Of a stretch of DNA of 64,000 nucleotides, positions 10,501-17,351 are shown one piece after another. The position numbers and the translations under genes are program-made. Origin of the DNA: JAKAWQ01 sp963840545 (GTDB taxonomy: Bacteria > Pseudomonadota > Alphaproteobacteria > Acetobacterales > Acetobacteraceae). The notes under the pieces are model-generated. The model was not told the DNA's origin. It ran no database searches and was given only the letters and a program-made list of their open reading frames with translations. The stretch lies in the NCBI GenBank assembly GCA_963840545.1, contig CAWIZE010000009.1:1-64000 (forward strand). The letters are read 5' to 3'. Each line of letters opens with the position of its first letter. Positions within the stretch are counted from its first letter, which is position 1.

Positions 10501-11144
10501 GACCGCCGCTCTTACGGACGATCCTGAACCGTTTGTTTCCTACGTCGTCGATCAAGTGCGGGCGGCGGCCGAGAGCGTCATTTCGGCTCTCGCGGCAATG
10601 AAAGCGCAGAAGCCGAAATTTCACGAAGACGATCTCACCGGCCTTATGCGGATGCCACTGGCCGCCGGTGTTCGGTTTTTACGATGGACCGTGGCGGAGC
10701 AACCCCCGGGAGGATATTCACCTAGAGGAAATCCAGGTAAGCGCGATCTTGCCATACAGTGTAACGGCTGGACTCTCGCGGTAATCGAAGCCCTTGTTTG
10801 CCGAAATCCCGTGACCTATCAGTCGGTGAAGGACGATCTGACCAGCCATTTTCAACGGCTGCTCGGATATTTTCCGGGCGCTCTCTTCTTTCATCTCACA
10901 TATTCTTATGTCGATGAGCCATCATCGGTGCTAAGCCATCTGAAGCTCGCCGCGGAAAGAGAAGTCTCCGACCGGATTTACTTACAAAGGCGTTGTCAAG
11001 AACATCGAGCTGACGGATTCACGTCCCACGGGATTTATTGCCGAATACGCGGGGCCGATGGGCCAGTTGAAAGTTGTGTTTCTGGTTCTCGATATGCGGC
11101 AATTTGCTCAGGAGGGAGCGGCGAAGACCGCCGGCAACCACTGA
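7576..11144 (+). pseudogene. large TPR-containing protein with a possible PD-(D/E)xK nuclease region, split by two frameshifts
   Basis: Three consecutive frames join into one protein of about 1,190 codons. Frame one (7576 to about 10350) is a 920-residue alpha-helical protein ending in TPR-like helices (KALLLLALGEPNRAYGVLES). A shift near 10345 leads to IGETTLLRAVREYIRSGKQF and onward. This part includes PGGYSPRGNPGKRDLAIQ followed by TLAVIEALVC, a spacing of Asp and Glu in strands reminiscent of the PD-(D/E)xK nuclease core. A second shift near 10977 leads to the C-terminus (YKGVVKNIELTDSRPTGFIA to AAKTAGNH), stopping at 11144. I do not recognise the family. The nuclease reading is a guess from pattern. 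GC content is visibly lower than in the flanking genes and the position is beside toxin-antitoxin modules, so an acquired defence-type gene is plausible. Confidence 0.6.
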
Positions 11145-11558
11145 CGCGCTCCCTTGCCTAGAGGTAAATCGCCCGAGCGAAATAAGGCGGAATATGCTCA
11201 AGCTCGGCGGTTGGGTTAGTGGTCGGATCGGCGCCGCAGCGGACGTTAGGACGCGAATGGCCGCTTTGCTGCGCCGCTCATCCATAGTTGCCGTTGCGGT
11301 TCCGGCCGTTGGCGGCAGGCGCATTCAGCGATTCTCGTGTTGGTTAATCAAGGCCAGCGGGAGAACAATGCTGGGGCATTTAGAATATGATCCGGCCTGT
11401 CGCGAGCCGTGAACCGCCTCGTCGCCGAGCCAGCCTGCATCGCCTCCCTGACGAAGTAACCTTGCCTCCAATCGGTCAGAATTGAATGAGCCGAGTATTA
11501 CGGCACCACAGACGTATCGTATCGGCGAGGTCACCCAGACACGTATCGGTGGCTCGCG
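11145..11558 (+). other. gene-free stretch
   Basis: I see no convincing gene here. The short open frames are low-complexity or lack family signals. Part of it (GAATGGCCGCTTTGCTGCGCCGCTC, near 11264) resembles a segment near 12753, which hints at a degenerate intergenic repeat on both sides of the monooxygenase gene. Confidence 0.4.
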
Positions 11559-12581
11559 TCAGCGCCAACTGAGGGCGGGCGCGACGTGGGTGAGAATCGC
11601 CTCGATGACATGGGCATTGTAGGCGACACCCAGCTGATTGGGGACCGTCAGGAGCAGCGTGTCGGCCTCGGCGATGGCCTCGTCCCTCCTGAGCTGCGCA
11701 ACGAGGACGTCCGGCTCGGCGGCGTAGCTGCGACCGAAGATCGCTCGCGTCTTCTCGTCGATGAAGCCGACCTGGTCCTCTTCCTCGCGCCCACGTCCGA
11801 AGTAGGCGCGATCGCGATCGTCCACCAGCGCGAAGATGCTGCGGCTGACCGAGACACGCGGTTCGCGCGCATGGCCGGCCTCCTTCCAGGCGCTGCGGAA
11901 GGCCCGGATCTGGGCGGCCTGCTGGATGTGGAAAGGCTCTCCGGTCTCGTCGTCCTTGAGGGTCGAGCTTTGCAGGTTCACCCCGAGCTTCGCCGCCCAA
12001 ACCGCTGTGGCGTTGGAGCCGGCCCCCCACCAGATCCGGTCGCGCAGGCCCTCCGCATAAGGCTCGGGGCGCAACAGGCCCGGCGGATTTGGGAACATCG
12101 GCCGTGGGCTTGGTTGCGCGAAGCCCTCGCCGCGCAGCACGTCGAGGAACGCCTCCGCGTGGCGCCTGCCCATGTCGGCGTCACTCTCGCCCTCGGCCGG
12201 GCTGTAGCCGAAATGGTGCCACCCGTCGATCACCTGCTCGGGCGAGCCTCGACTGATCCCCAGTTGCAGGCGCCCGCCGGCGATGAGGTCGGCCGCGCCC
12301 GCGTCCTCGGCCATGTAAAGCGGGTTCTCGTAGCGCATGTCGATGACCGCCGTGCCGATCTCGATACGGTTGGTCTTCGCACCGACCGCCGCCAGAAGCG
12401 GGAACGGCGAAGCGAGCTGGCGGGCGAAGTGATGAACGCGGAAATAGGCTCCATCCATGCCCAGCTCCTCAGCCGCAACGGCCAGGTCGATGGATTGCAG
12501 GAGCGCGTCGGCTGCCGAGCGCGTCTGCGACTGCGGTGAGGACGTCCAATGCCCGAACGAGAGGAAGCCGATCTTTTTCAT
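11559..12581 (-). CDS. LLM-class flavin-dependent oxidoreductase (bacterial luciferase-like)
   Basis: This 340-residue protein begins MKKIGFLSFGHWTSSPQSQT and has the TIM-barrel luciferase-like pattern. It includes AAEELGMDGAYFRVHHFARQ near residue 40, TNRIEIGTAVIDMRYENPLYMAEDAGAADL and the phosphate-binding LQLGISRGSP. Such enzymes use reduced flavin (FMNH2 or F420) to oxidise small organic substrates. The substrate cannot be deduced here. It stands alone between an accessory nuclease-like gene and decayed vapBC modules, so no operon context helps. The gene looks complete and its codon usage resembles core genes more than the gene upstream. Confidence 0.88.
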   Translation of the reverse strand: MKKIGFLSFGHWTSSPQSQTRSAADALLQSIDLAVAAEELGMDGAYFRVHHFARQLASPFPLLAAVGAKTNRIEIGTAVIDMRYENPLYMAEDAGAADLIAGGRLQLGISRGSPEQVIDGWHHFGYSPAEGESDADMGRRHAEAFLDVLRGEGFAQPSPRPMFPNPPGLLRPEPYAEGLRDRIWWGAGSNATAVWAAKLGVNLQSSTLKDDETGEPFHIQQAAQIRAFRSAWKEAGHAREPRVSVSRSIFALVDDRDRAYFGRGREEEDQVGFIDEKTRAIFGRSYAAEPDVLVAQLRRDEAIAEADTLLLTVPNQLGVAYNAHVIEAILTHVAPALSWR

Positions 12582-12989
12582 AACGACGCAGCCTACCGAT
12601 GTTCCGGATCTAAGTCAGCAGGACAGGCGTCGCTGGATTGGTCGCGAAGGCGCCGCCACCGCGTGGCGCTGAACGTCCGGTTCCGAGACCACTCAATCGG
12701 CAATCCGGCGGCCGAGTTGGGTCGAGCGCTGCCATTGGGTCGTTCGGGTGTGAATGGCCGCTTCGGCGCGCCGCTCCTCCCAAGCTGCCATTCCGCTCTC
12801 GTGAAGAGCTTCGGGCGCCGCTAAGCGTACGAAAGTCTCCGAGGAACGAACCCGCGGGCCACAAGGGAAGGTCTATGGCCATTCTTGGCCGGTCAATGAT
12901 CATGTCGGCGGCGACGGCGCTGAGGAGGATCGTGCCGCCCGTTGAGCCGGAAGGCGTCGGTCATCGCGCGATTTTGCGGCCGATCTCGG
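12582..12989 (+). other. gene-free stretch upstream of the monooxygenase
   Basis: No gene is supported here. Long open frames exist on the forward strand but have the shadow composition (Arg/Pro/Ser-rich) typical of non-coding high-GC DNA. The promoter of the monooxygenase (reverse strand) should lie just after 12581. Confidence 0.4.
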
Positions 12990-13124
12990 CGTCGCGCCGC
13001 GGCGGAGAAGCGGTGCTGGCGGCCATGCTTCTTGCCGAAGCCGGCGATGCGCTGGTCATCGGTGTCCGGGGGGGTGACCGGGAGGCTGACCGGGGGGCAG
13101 GCAAGCTCGATCGAGGTCTGCAAA
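12990..13124 (-). pseudogene. VapC (PIN-domain) C-terminal remnant
   Basis: The reverse strand reads TSIELACPPVSLPVTPPDT followed by DDQRIAGFGKKHGRQHRFSA. The second half is the C-terminal end of PIN-domain VapC toxins, where the acidic residues normally follow a LACPLVTxD strand. An inserted G/C-rich tract (encoding PVSLPVTPPDT) disrupts that strand. The N-terminal two thirds of the toxin and its antitoxin are missing. The segment is a close copy of 14013-14150, so the two remnants descend from one duplicated module. Confidence 0.65.
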
Positions 13125-13189
13125 CAGATCGGGAATGCGCGCCAGGCCCTCGCCCGTCGGCGGCAGCTGTCGCGGGGGTGTGTTGCCGG

Positions 13190-13600
13190 TCATCGCTCGA
13201 GCGAGGCCAGCAAGCGGGCCGGTCGTCCCTGTCCGGCGATGAGCGAGACGGAATTTCTGTCGAAGGAGACGAAGGTTTCGCCACCCAGCCAGCTGCCATC
13301 ATAGGCGATGACGCCATCCGCGAAGTCGCCGCCGGCGTCGAGCACGCCAAGGCCCGCCTCGACCGCGGGACGGTTGACCGCGACGTTGCCTATATCGAGC
13401 ATGCGGCGGATCGAAGCAGCGATGTCCGCACGCGCCGTCTTGTATCCGCGACCCAGAACCCATGCGAACTCGCAGAGGGATTGGACGCTGATCGCGACCA
13501 GGTCGGCGCTTTCCAGCGTCTCGATCGCCGCTTGCTGCCGGGCCTCGTCATCGTCCAGGACCGCGCGCAGCAGCACGCTCGTATCGACCGTGATCGTCAC
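13190..13600 (-). CDS. vapC: VapC-type PIN-domain ribonuclease toxin
   Basis: PIN-domain toxins cleave specific RNAs (often tRNA or 23S rRNA) using metal-binding acidic residues. The 136-residue protein from the GTG at 13600 starts VTITVDTSVLLRAVLDDDEA, which carries the first catalytic Asp. SLCEFAWVLGRGYK has the conserved Glu, FADGVIAYD another Asp, and FVSFDRN the last acidic position, so the active site looks complete. The GTG overlaps the antitoxin stop by four bases. The gene lies between two decayed relatives of a different VapBC type and appears to be the only intact toxin of the three. Confidence 0.88.
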   Translation of the reverse strand: MTITVDTSVLLRAVLDDDEARQQAAIETLESADLVAISVQSLCEFAWVLGRGYKTARADIAASIRRMLDIGNVAVNRPAVEAGLGVLDAGGDFADGVIAYDGSWLGGETFVSFDRNSVSLIAGQGRPARLLASLER

Positions 13601-13875
13601 TCCCGGCCCAGCCCGGCAGCCTGGCCCGCCGCGGCGCCCGCTGCGGCGATCAAATCGTTGATTTCCTCGATCGGCAGCCGCGCCCCGTTGGTCTTCCCCT
13701 TGAGGAAACCCCGGAACTCGCGCCACGACCCCTGTGGCCGTTCGGCCTTCAGCTCCGCCCGGCCATCGGGCAGCAAATCAAGCCTGATCTTGTCGCCAGG
13801 GCGGATGCCGAGATGCTTCAGCACGTCCTTCCTGAAGGTGACCTGGCCCCGCGCGGTGACGGTCAAAATGGTCAT
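13597..13875 (-). CDS. vapB: AbrB/SpoVT-fold antitoxin of the intact VapC
   Basis: The 92-residue protein begins MTILTVTARGQVTFRKDVLK, the AbrB/MazE DNA-binding hairpin (TxRGQVTxxKxxxxxLGIxPGDKI). It then has a positively charged linker and an alanine-rich C-terminal helix that should dock on the toxin. I chose the ATG at 13875. The frame stays open far upstream and runs in phase into the neighbouring VapB-VapC remnant, so a readthrough fusion is theoretically possible, but family length supports this start. A perfect seven-base inverted repeat lies about 40 bases upstream and is a likely autoregulatory operator. Confidence 0.85.
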   Translation of the reverse strand: MTILTVTARGQVTFRKDVLKHLGIRPGDKIRLDLLPDGRAELKAERPQGSWREFRGFLKGKTNGARLPIEEINDLIAAAGAAAGQAAGLGRE

Positions 13876-13912
13876 GGCTCGAAATCCTCTGTCCGAAGGG
13901 GAGCTGGGGATG

Positions 13913-13932
13913 GTAATGCAGAATCGCATTAC
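13913..13932 (-). promoter_or_regulatory. operator candidate, inverted repeat GTAATGC-N6-GCATTAC
   Basis: GTAATGC (13913-13919) and GCATTAC (13926-13932) are perfect inverted repeats with a six-base centre, 38 bases upstream of the AbrB-type antitoxin ATG. The inner half-sites ATGC-N6-GCAT recur in front of the neighbouring VapB remnant (14472-14485). Confidence 0.55.
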
Positions 13933-14012
13933 AAGCAAGCTGGTGCTTCGCGGCCCGACCAAATCGGACTGGGTCCCGGGCGGGGGCTGAAGCGTGGTCC
14001 GCTTCCGTGCGG

Positions 14013-14451
14013 CGTCGCGCCGCGACGGCGAAGCGGTGCTGGCGGCCATGCTTCTTGCCGAAGCCGGCGATGCGCTCGTCGTCGGTGACCGGGGGGGTGA
14101 CCCCGGGGGGGTGACCAGCGGGCAGGCAAGCTCGATCGCGGTTGCGATCAGGAGCCGATCCGCCGGATTGCGGTGCTCGGGCCGATCGAGCTGATAGAAG
14201 CGGGCAGCGGCGCTGTGGTTGAGCGGCACCGCAGCGATCCCTGGCCGCTCGAGGAAGCGCGCGATCCCTTCGGCAACCTGCACCGATCCACGATGGGCGC
14301 CGAACAGGGAGCCCGCGCGGGCGTTCTCCTCGAGGAGGCGGCGGACGGCCAGGGCCAGCGCTTCGGTCTTGTTGCCGAGGGTGAGCTTGCTGGCCACTTC
14401 CTCGATGAGGGCGACGACGGCAGGGCGGTTGATGGCGACGGATTTCGCCAT
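14013..14451 (-). pseudogene. fused remnant of a VapB-VapC module (internal deletion)
   Basis: From the ATG at 14451 the product starts MAKSVAINRPAVVALIEEVA and continues through RRLLEENARAGSLFGAHRGSV, a VapB antitoxin of the Rv0623/PSK type. It then jumps without a stop into the C-terminal half of VapC (RFLERPGIAAVPLNHSAAAR, then PADRLLIATAIELACPLVT). The antitoxin tail and the toxin N-terminus with its first catalytic Asp are gone, so an internal deletion fused the pair. After LVT, two copies of a GTCACCCCCCCGG-type tract shift the frame away from DDERIAGFGKKHG. The frame then continues open into the next antitoxin gene. It cannot be an active toxin, but the DNA-binding part could still be made. 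Confidence 0.7.
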
Positions 14452-14471
14452 GCCCGCCCCTTTGTCATTAA

Positions 14472-14485
14472 ATGCGCAATTGCAT
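14472..14485 (-). promoter_or_regulatory. operator candidate ATGC-N6-GCAT upstream of the VapB remnant
   Basis: ATGC (14472-14475), six bases, GCAT (14482-14485) lie 20 bases upstream of the VapB-remnant ATG. The layout equals the inner part of the inverted repeat at 13913-13932, so both modules may once have shared one regulator. The centre is also the palindrome GCAATTGC. Confidence 0.4.
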
Positions 14486-14525
14486 AACCTTCGCGCGGCA
14501 ACGCAAGCCTGCTCCCGCCATAAGA

Positions 14526-17078
14526 TCACCCCGGGCGGGTCACAAGGAGAAGTTGGGGGTCGTCCGGATGGGGGCCGACGGTGAAGCCAAGCGCGCGGCA
14601 GAAGGCGAGCATCTGCGCGTTGTCGGCGGCGACATCGCCGTAGATCTCGCCGATCCCGCGGCGGTGGGCGATCTCGAGGAGATAGGTCATCAGGGCGCGG
14701 CCGAGGCTATGGCGCTTGCGGTCGCTGCGCACCGCGACCGCGAACTCGGCGCGCGCATTGTCGGGATCGGCGGAGAAGCGCGCGACGCCCTGCATGCTGC
14801 CGTCCGCGTCGAGGGCGATCAATGCCATTTCGCGATCGTAATCGATCTGCGTGAGGCGGGCGGCGAGCGCCGGGGGCATGCGCCGCATCGCGGTGAGGAA
14901 GCGGAGGCGGACATCCTCCGCGCTCATGTGGCGGAACATCTCCTGGAGCAGCGGCTCGTCCTCCGGGCGGATCGGGCGGACGCGGATGGAGGTACCGTCG
15001 TCGAGCGAGAGGGTCGTTTCGAGCTCGGCGGGGTAGGGGAGGATGGCGAGGCGTTGCGCCGCGCGGCGCGGGCTCGGCGCCACCGCGATCCGGGCGTCGA
15101 GGGCGATGACGCCGTCGGCATCGGCGAGCAGGGGGTCGATGCAGAGGGATTCGATCTCGGCGTGGGCGCAGGCGATCTCGGCGATACGGATCAGCAATTG
15201 GGCGACTTCGTCCTGCTCGGCGGGGGGCAGGTCGATCCCCGCGCGCGCCACCTGCCAGCGGGCGAGCGCCATGTTGAGCGGCGGCAGCTCGAGGCTGGCA
15301 TCGCGGGGGGCGCCGGCGGCGCTTCCGCTGGCCGCGCTGCCTCCTGGGCCGAACGTCACCACCGGGCCGAAGACGCCGCCATCGATCAGGCCCGCGGCGA
15401 GCTCGAGCGCGCCCGGCCGGGCGATCATCTCCTGGACGAGGAAGCCCTCGAGCTTGGCGCCCGGGCGGGCGCGGCGGATGCGCGCGAGCATTGCCGCCGC
15501 CTCGCCGTCCGCGACGGCGCGGCTCGGCACGAGCGGGATGCCGTAGGCGGCGAGGAGGCGGAAAACCTCGTCGGGATCGAGGAAGCGCCGGCCGGCGGCG
15601 AGTGCGGCGGCGATCGTGGCGGCGGCGGTTTCCTGGTCGGGCGGGGCATCGTCCCGCCGGGCCGGCGGGACCTCCATCAGGAGGTCCTGGTTTCCGCGAT
15701 AGCGCACGCGGTGCATGAACCCGGTGACGGCCTCGTCGAGCGAGGCGTAGGTGGGGATGCGCGCCGCGACGAAGCGGGCGCGGCCGATGGCGGCGGTCTC
15801 CTCGCCGAGCCAGGCGGTGAAGACGTTGCGGCCGGACATTGCCAAGGATGGGGCGGCGAAGGAGGGGATGGCGGCGAGTGCGGCGATCAGCGCCTCGGCG
15901 GCCGCGTCCGGCGCTTCGAGCGCGCTCGGGCTGTGCAGCACGAGGGCGGCGTCGACGCCCGGATCCTCGAGCACGGCGGCAAGGGCGGCGGCGCGATGGG
16001 AGGGCGGCGCGTCGGCGGGAATGTCGATCGGGTTCGGACCCTCCTCCGGATTGGGCGAGGTCAGGGAAGCGAGGCGGGCGATGGTCTCGGGCGAGAAAGC
16101 GGCGAGCCGGCCGCCTTCCGCGGCGAGCGCGTCGCGCGCCAGCACGCCGGGGCCGGTGCCGTTGGTGAGGATCGCGAGGCGATCGCCGCGCCGCTCGCGG
16201 GTGAGTGCGAGGGTTTCGGCGGCGGCGAAGAGCTCGGGCATGGAGCGGACGCGGAGCGCGCCGGCGCGGCGGAAGGCGGCGTCGTAGACTTCGTCGGGCG
16301 CGGTGCGCGCGCCCTCGGCGAAGCAGTGGGCGGCGAAGCGGCTTGCCTTGACCACGACCACGGGCTTGCTGCGCGCGGCGGCGCGGGCCGCGGACATGAA
16401 TTTTCGCGCTTCGGTGACCTCCTCGGTGTAGAGCAGGATCGCGCGCGCCTCGGGCGAGGTCGCCAGATAATCGAGCATGTCGCCGAAATCGACGTCCGAG
16501 ACATCGCCGAGGGCGACGACGTGGGAGAACCCGATCCGGCGCGGCTGCGCCCAATCGAGTGCCGCGGCGGCCAGCGCGTTCGAGCGGCTGACCAGGGCGA
16601 TGGCGCCCGGCGGGGGCGCGAGATGGGCGAAGCTCGCATTGAGCCCCGGCTTGCCCCCTGGGCCGGGGACGATGATCCCGAGGCTCGCCGGCCCGATGAC
16701 CCGCACCAGGTTGGGGCGGGCGGCGGCGAGGATCTCGCGCAGGGCTGCCTTTCCTTCGGCGGAGGTGGCGGTATAGGCCGTGCCGAGGATGAGCGCGGCG
16801 CGGGTGCCGCGGGCGCCGAGATCGCGCACCAGGGCGGGGATCTGCTCCGGGGGGGCGGCGATCACGGCGAGGTCGGGCGCCTGCGGGAGGCGCGCGATGT
16901 CGGGGAAGGACGGCATGGGCGCGGGCGCGGCGCCGGCGGGGGCGACGAGGGAGAGCGGGCCGGGGAAGCCGGCGAGGTTGCGAAGCGCGGCGGCGCCGAG
17001 GCTGCCTTCCCTGACGGAGGCGGCGACCAGGGCGACGGAGGCCGGACGGAACGCCTTGTCGAGGTTGCGGATGGACAT
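14526..17078 (-). CDS. Pat-like protein acetyltransferase: degenerate acyl-CoA synthetase (NDP-forming) fused to GNAT
   Basis: The 850-residue protein begins MSIRNLDKAFRPASVALVAA (CoA-binding domain), then has succinyl-CoA-ligase-like and ATP-grasp regions, and ends with a GNAT domain (about residues 680-850; RSDRKRHSLGRALMTYLLEI is the acetyl-CoA loop). Salmonella Pat has this architecture and acetylates Acs lysines. Two catalytic parts of the ligase half are missing. The SHTGALAG-type motif with the phosphohistidine is replaced by HCFAEGARTAPDEVYDA, and about 45-50 residues of the ATP-grasp domain, including the LKxxSPDxxHKSDVGGV region, are deleted between VPSRAVADGEA and AAMLARIRRARPGA. 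I infer a regulatory acetyltransferase, not an acetate-CoA ligase. A longer start at 17129 is possible. Confidence 0.85.
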   Translation of the reverse strand: MSIRNLDKAFRPASVALVAASVREGSLGAAALRNLAGFPGPLSLVAPAGAAPAPMPSFPDIARLPQAPDLAVIAAPPEQIPALVRDLGARGTRAALILGTAYTATSAEGKAALREILAAARPNLVRVIGPASLGIIVPGPGGKPGLNASFAHLAPPPGAIALVSRSNALAAAALDWAQPRRIGFSHVVALGDVSDVDFGDMLDYLATSPEARAILLYTEEVTEARKFMSAARAAARSKPVVVVKASRFAAHCFAEGARTAPDEVYDAAFRRAGALRVRSMPELFAAAETLALTRERRGDRLAILTNGTGPGVLARDALAAEGGRLAAFSPETIARLASLTSPNPEEGPNPIDIPADAPPSHRAAALAAVLEDPGVDAALVLHSPSALEAPDAAAEALIAALAAIPSFAAPSLAMSGRNVFTAWLGEETAAIGRARFVAARIPTYASLDEAVTGFMHRVRYRGNQDLLMEVPPARRDDAPPDQETAAATIAAALAAGRRFLDPDEVFRLLAAYGIPLVPSRAVADGEAAAMLARIRRARPGAKLEGFLVQEMIARPGALELAAGLIDGGVFGPVVTFGPGGSAASGSAAGAPRDASLELPPLNMALARWQVARAGIDLPPAEQDEVAQLLIRIAEIACAHAEIESLCIDPLLADADGVIALDARIAVAPSPRRAAQRLAILPYPAELETTLSLDDGTSIRVRPIRPEDEPLLQEMFRHMSAEDVRLRFLTAMRRMPPALAARLTQIDYDREMALIALDADGSMQGVARFSADPDNARAEFAVAVRSDRKRHSLGRALMTYLLEIAHRRGIGEIYGDVAADNAQMLAFCRALGFTVGPHPDDPQLLLVTRPG

Positions 17079-17131
17079 TGGGGCACCGTTGCCGGGGAGA
17101 GCAAAACCCGCCAGTCTCGCCGCCCGCAATC

Positions 17132-17163
17132 AAAAAATGGGCAATCGAAAAAATGGGCAATCG
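17132..17163 (+). repeat. perfect 16-bp tandem duplication in the divergent promoter region
   Basis: AAAAAATGGGCAATCG occurs twice in tandem (17132-17147 and 17148-17163) between the Pat-like gene and the AtzG-like gene. The second copy ends 14 bases before the AtzG-like ATG and directly abuts its ribosome-binding site GAGAAGGAG. Confidence 0.85.
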
Positions 17164-17177
17164 AGAAGGAGCGGGCG

Positions 17178-17351
17178 ATGACGGCGGAAGCCGATGAGTT
17201 CGACATGCTCATGGCACGGGCAGGGCTGACCATCCCGGAGGATCGGCGGGAAGGGCTGCTGGTTGCGTTCGCCGATCTCCGGGCCGAGATCGCCCTCCTG
17301 CACGAGGCGCTGCCGGCCACGCTCGAGCCGGCCGCGGTGTACCGGCCATGA
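17178..17351 (+). CDS. AtzG-like small subunit (DUF4089) of an amidase
   Basis: This 57-residue protein (MTAEADEFDMLMARAGLTIP and then an amphipathic helix pair ending LEPAAVYRP) matches the DUF4089/AtzG pattern. These small proteins pair with an AtzE-type amidase and are needed for its stability and activity, as described for the cyanuric-acid pathway complex AtzE-AtzG. The stop overlaps the amidase ATG by four bases, and a clear ribosome-binding site (GAGAAGGAG) precedes the ATG. The gene is short and easily missed. The identity rests on size, position and the GLxIPxxxxxxVxxxxxxLR-like pattern. Confidence 0.7.
   Translation: MTAEADEFDMLMARAGLTIPEDRREGLLVAFADLRAEIALLHEALPATLEPAAVYRP

Noticed and set aside
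11264..12780. Terminal repeats of a mobile element around the monooxygenase gene
   Set aside because: Only a short imperfect similarity (GAATGGCCGCTT-like) occurs on each side, with no target duplication or transposase.
14472..17351. A 959-codon forward frame opposite the Pat-like gene
   Set aside because: It is the mirror of the acetyltransferase gene, Gly/Arg/Glu-rich with no domain signal. The real forward gene is only the small AtzG-like one at its end.
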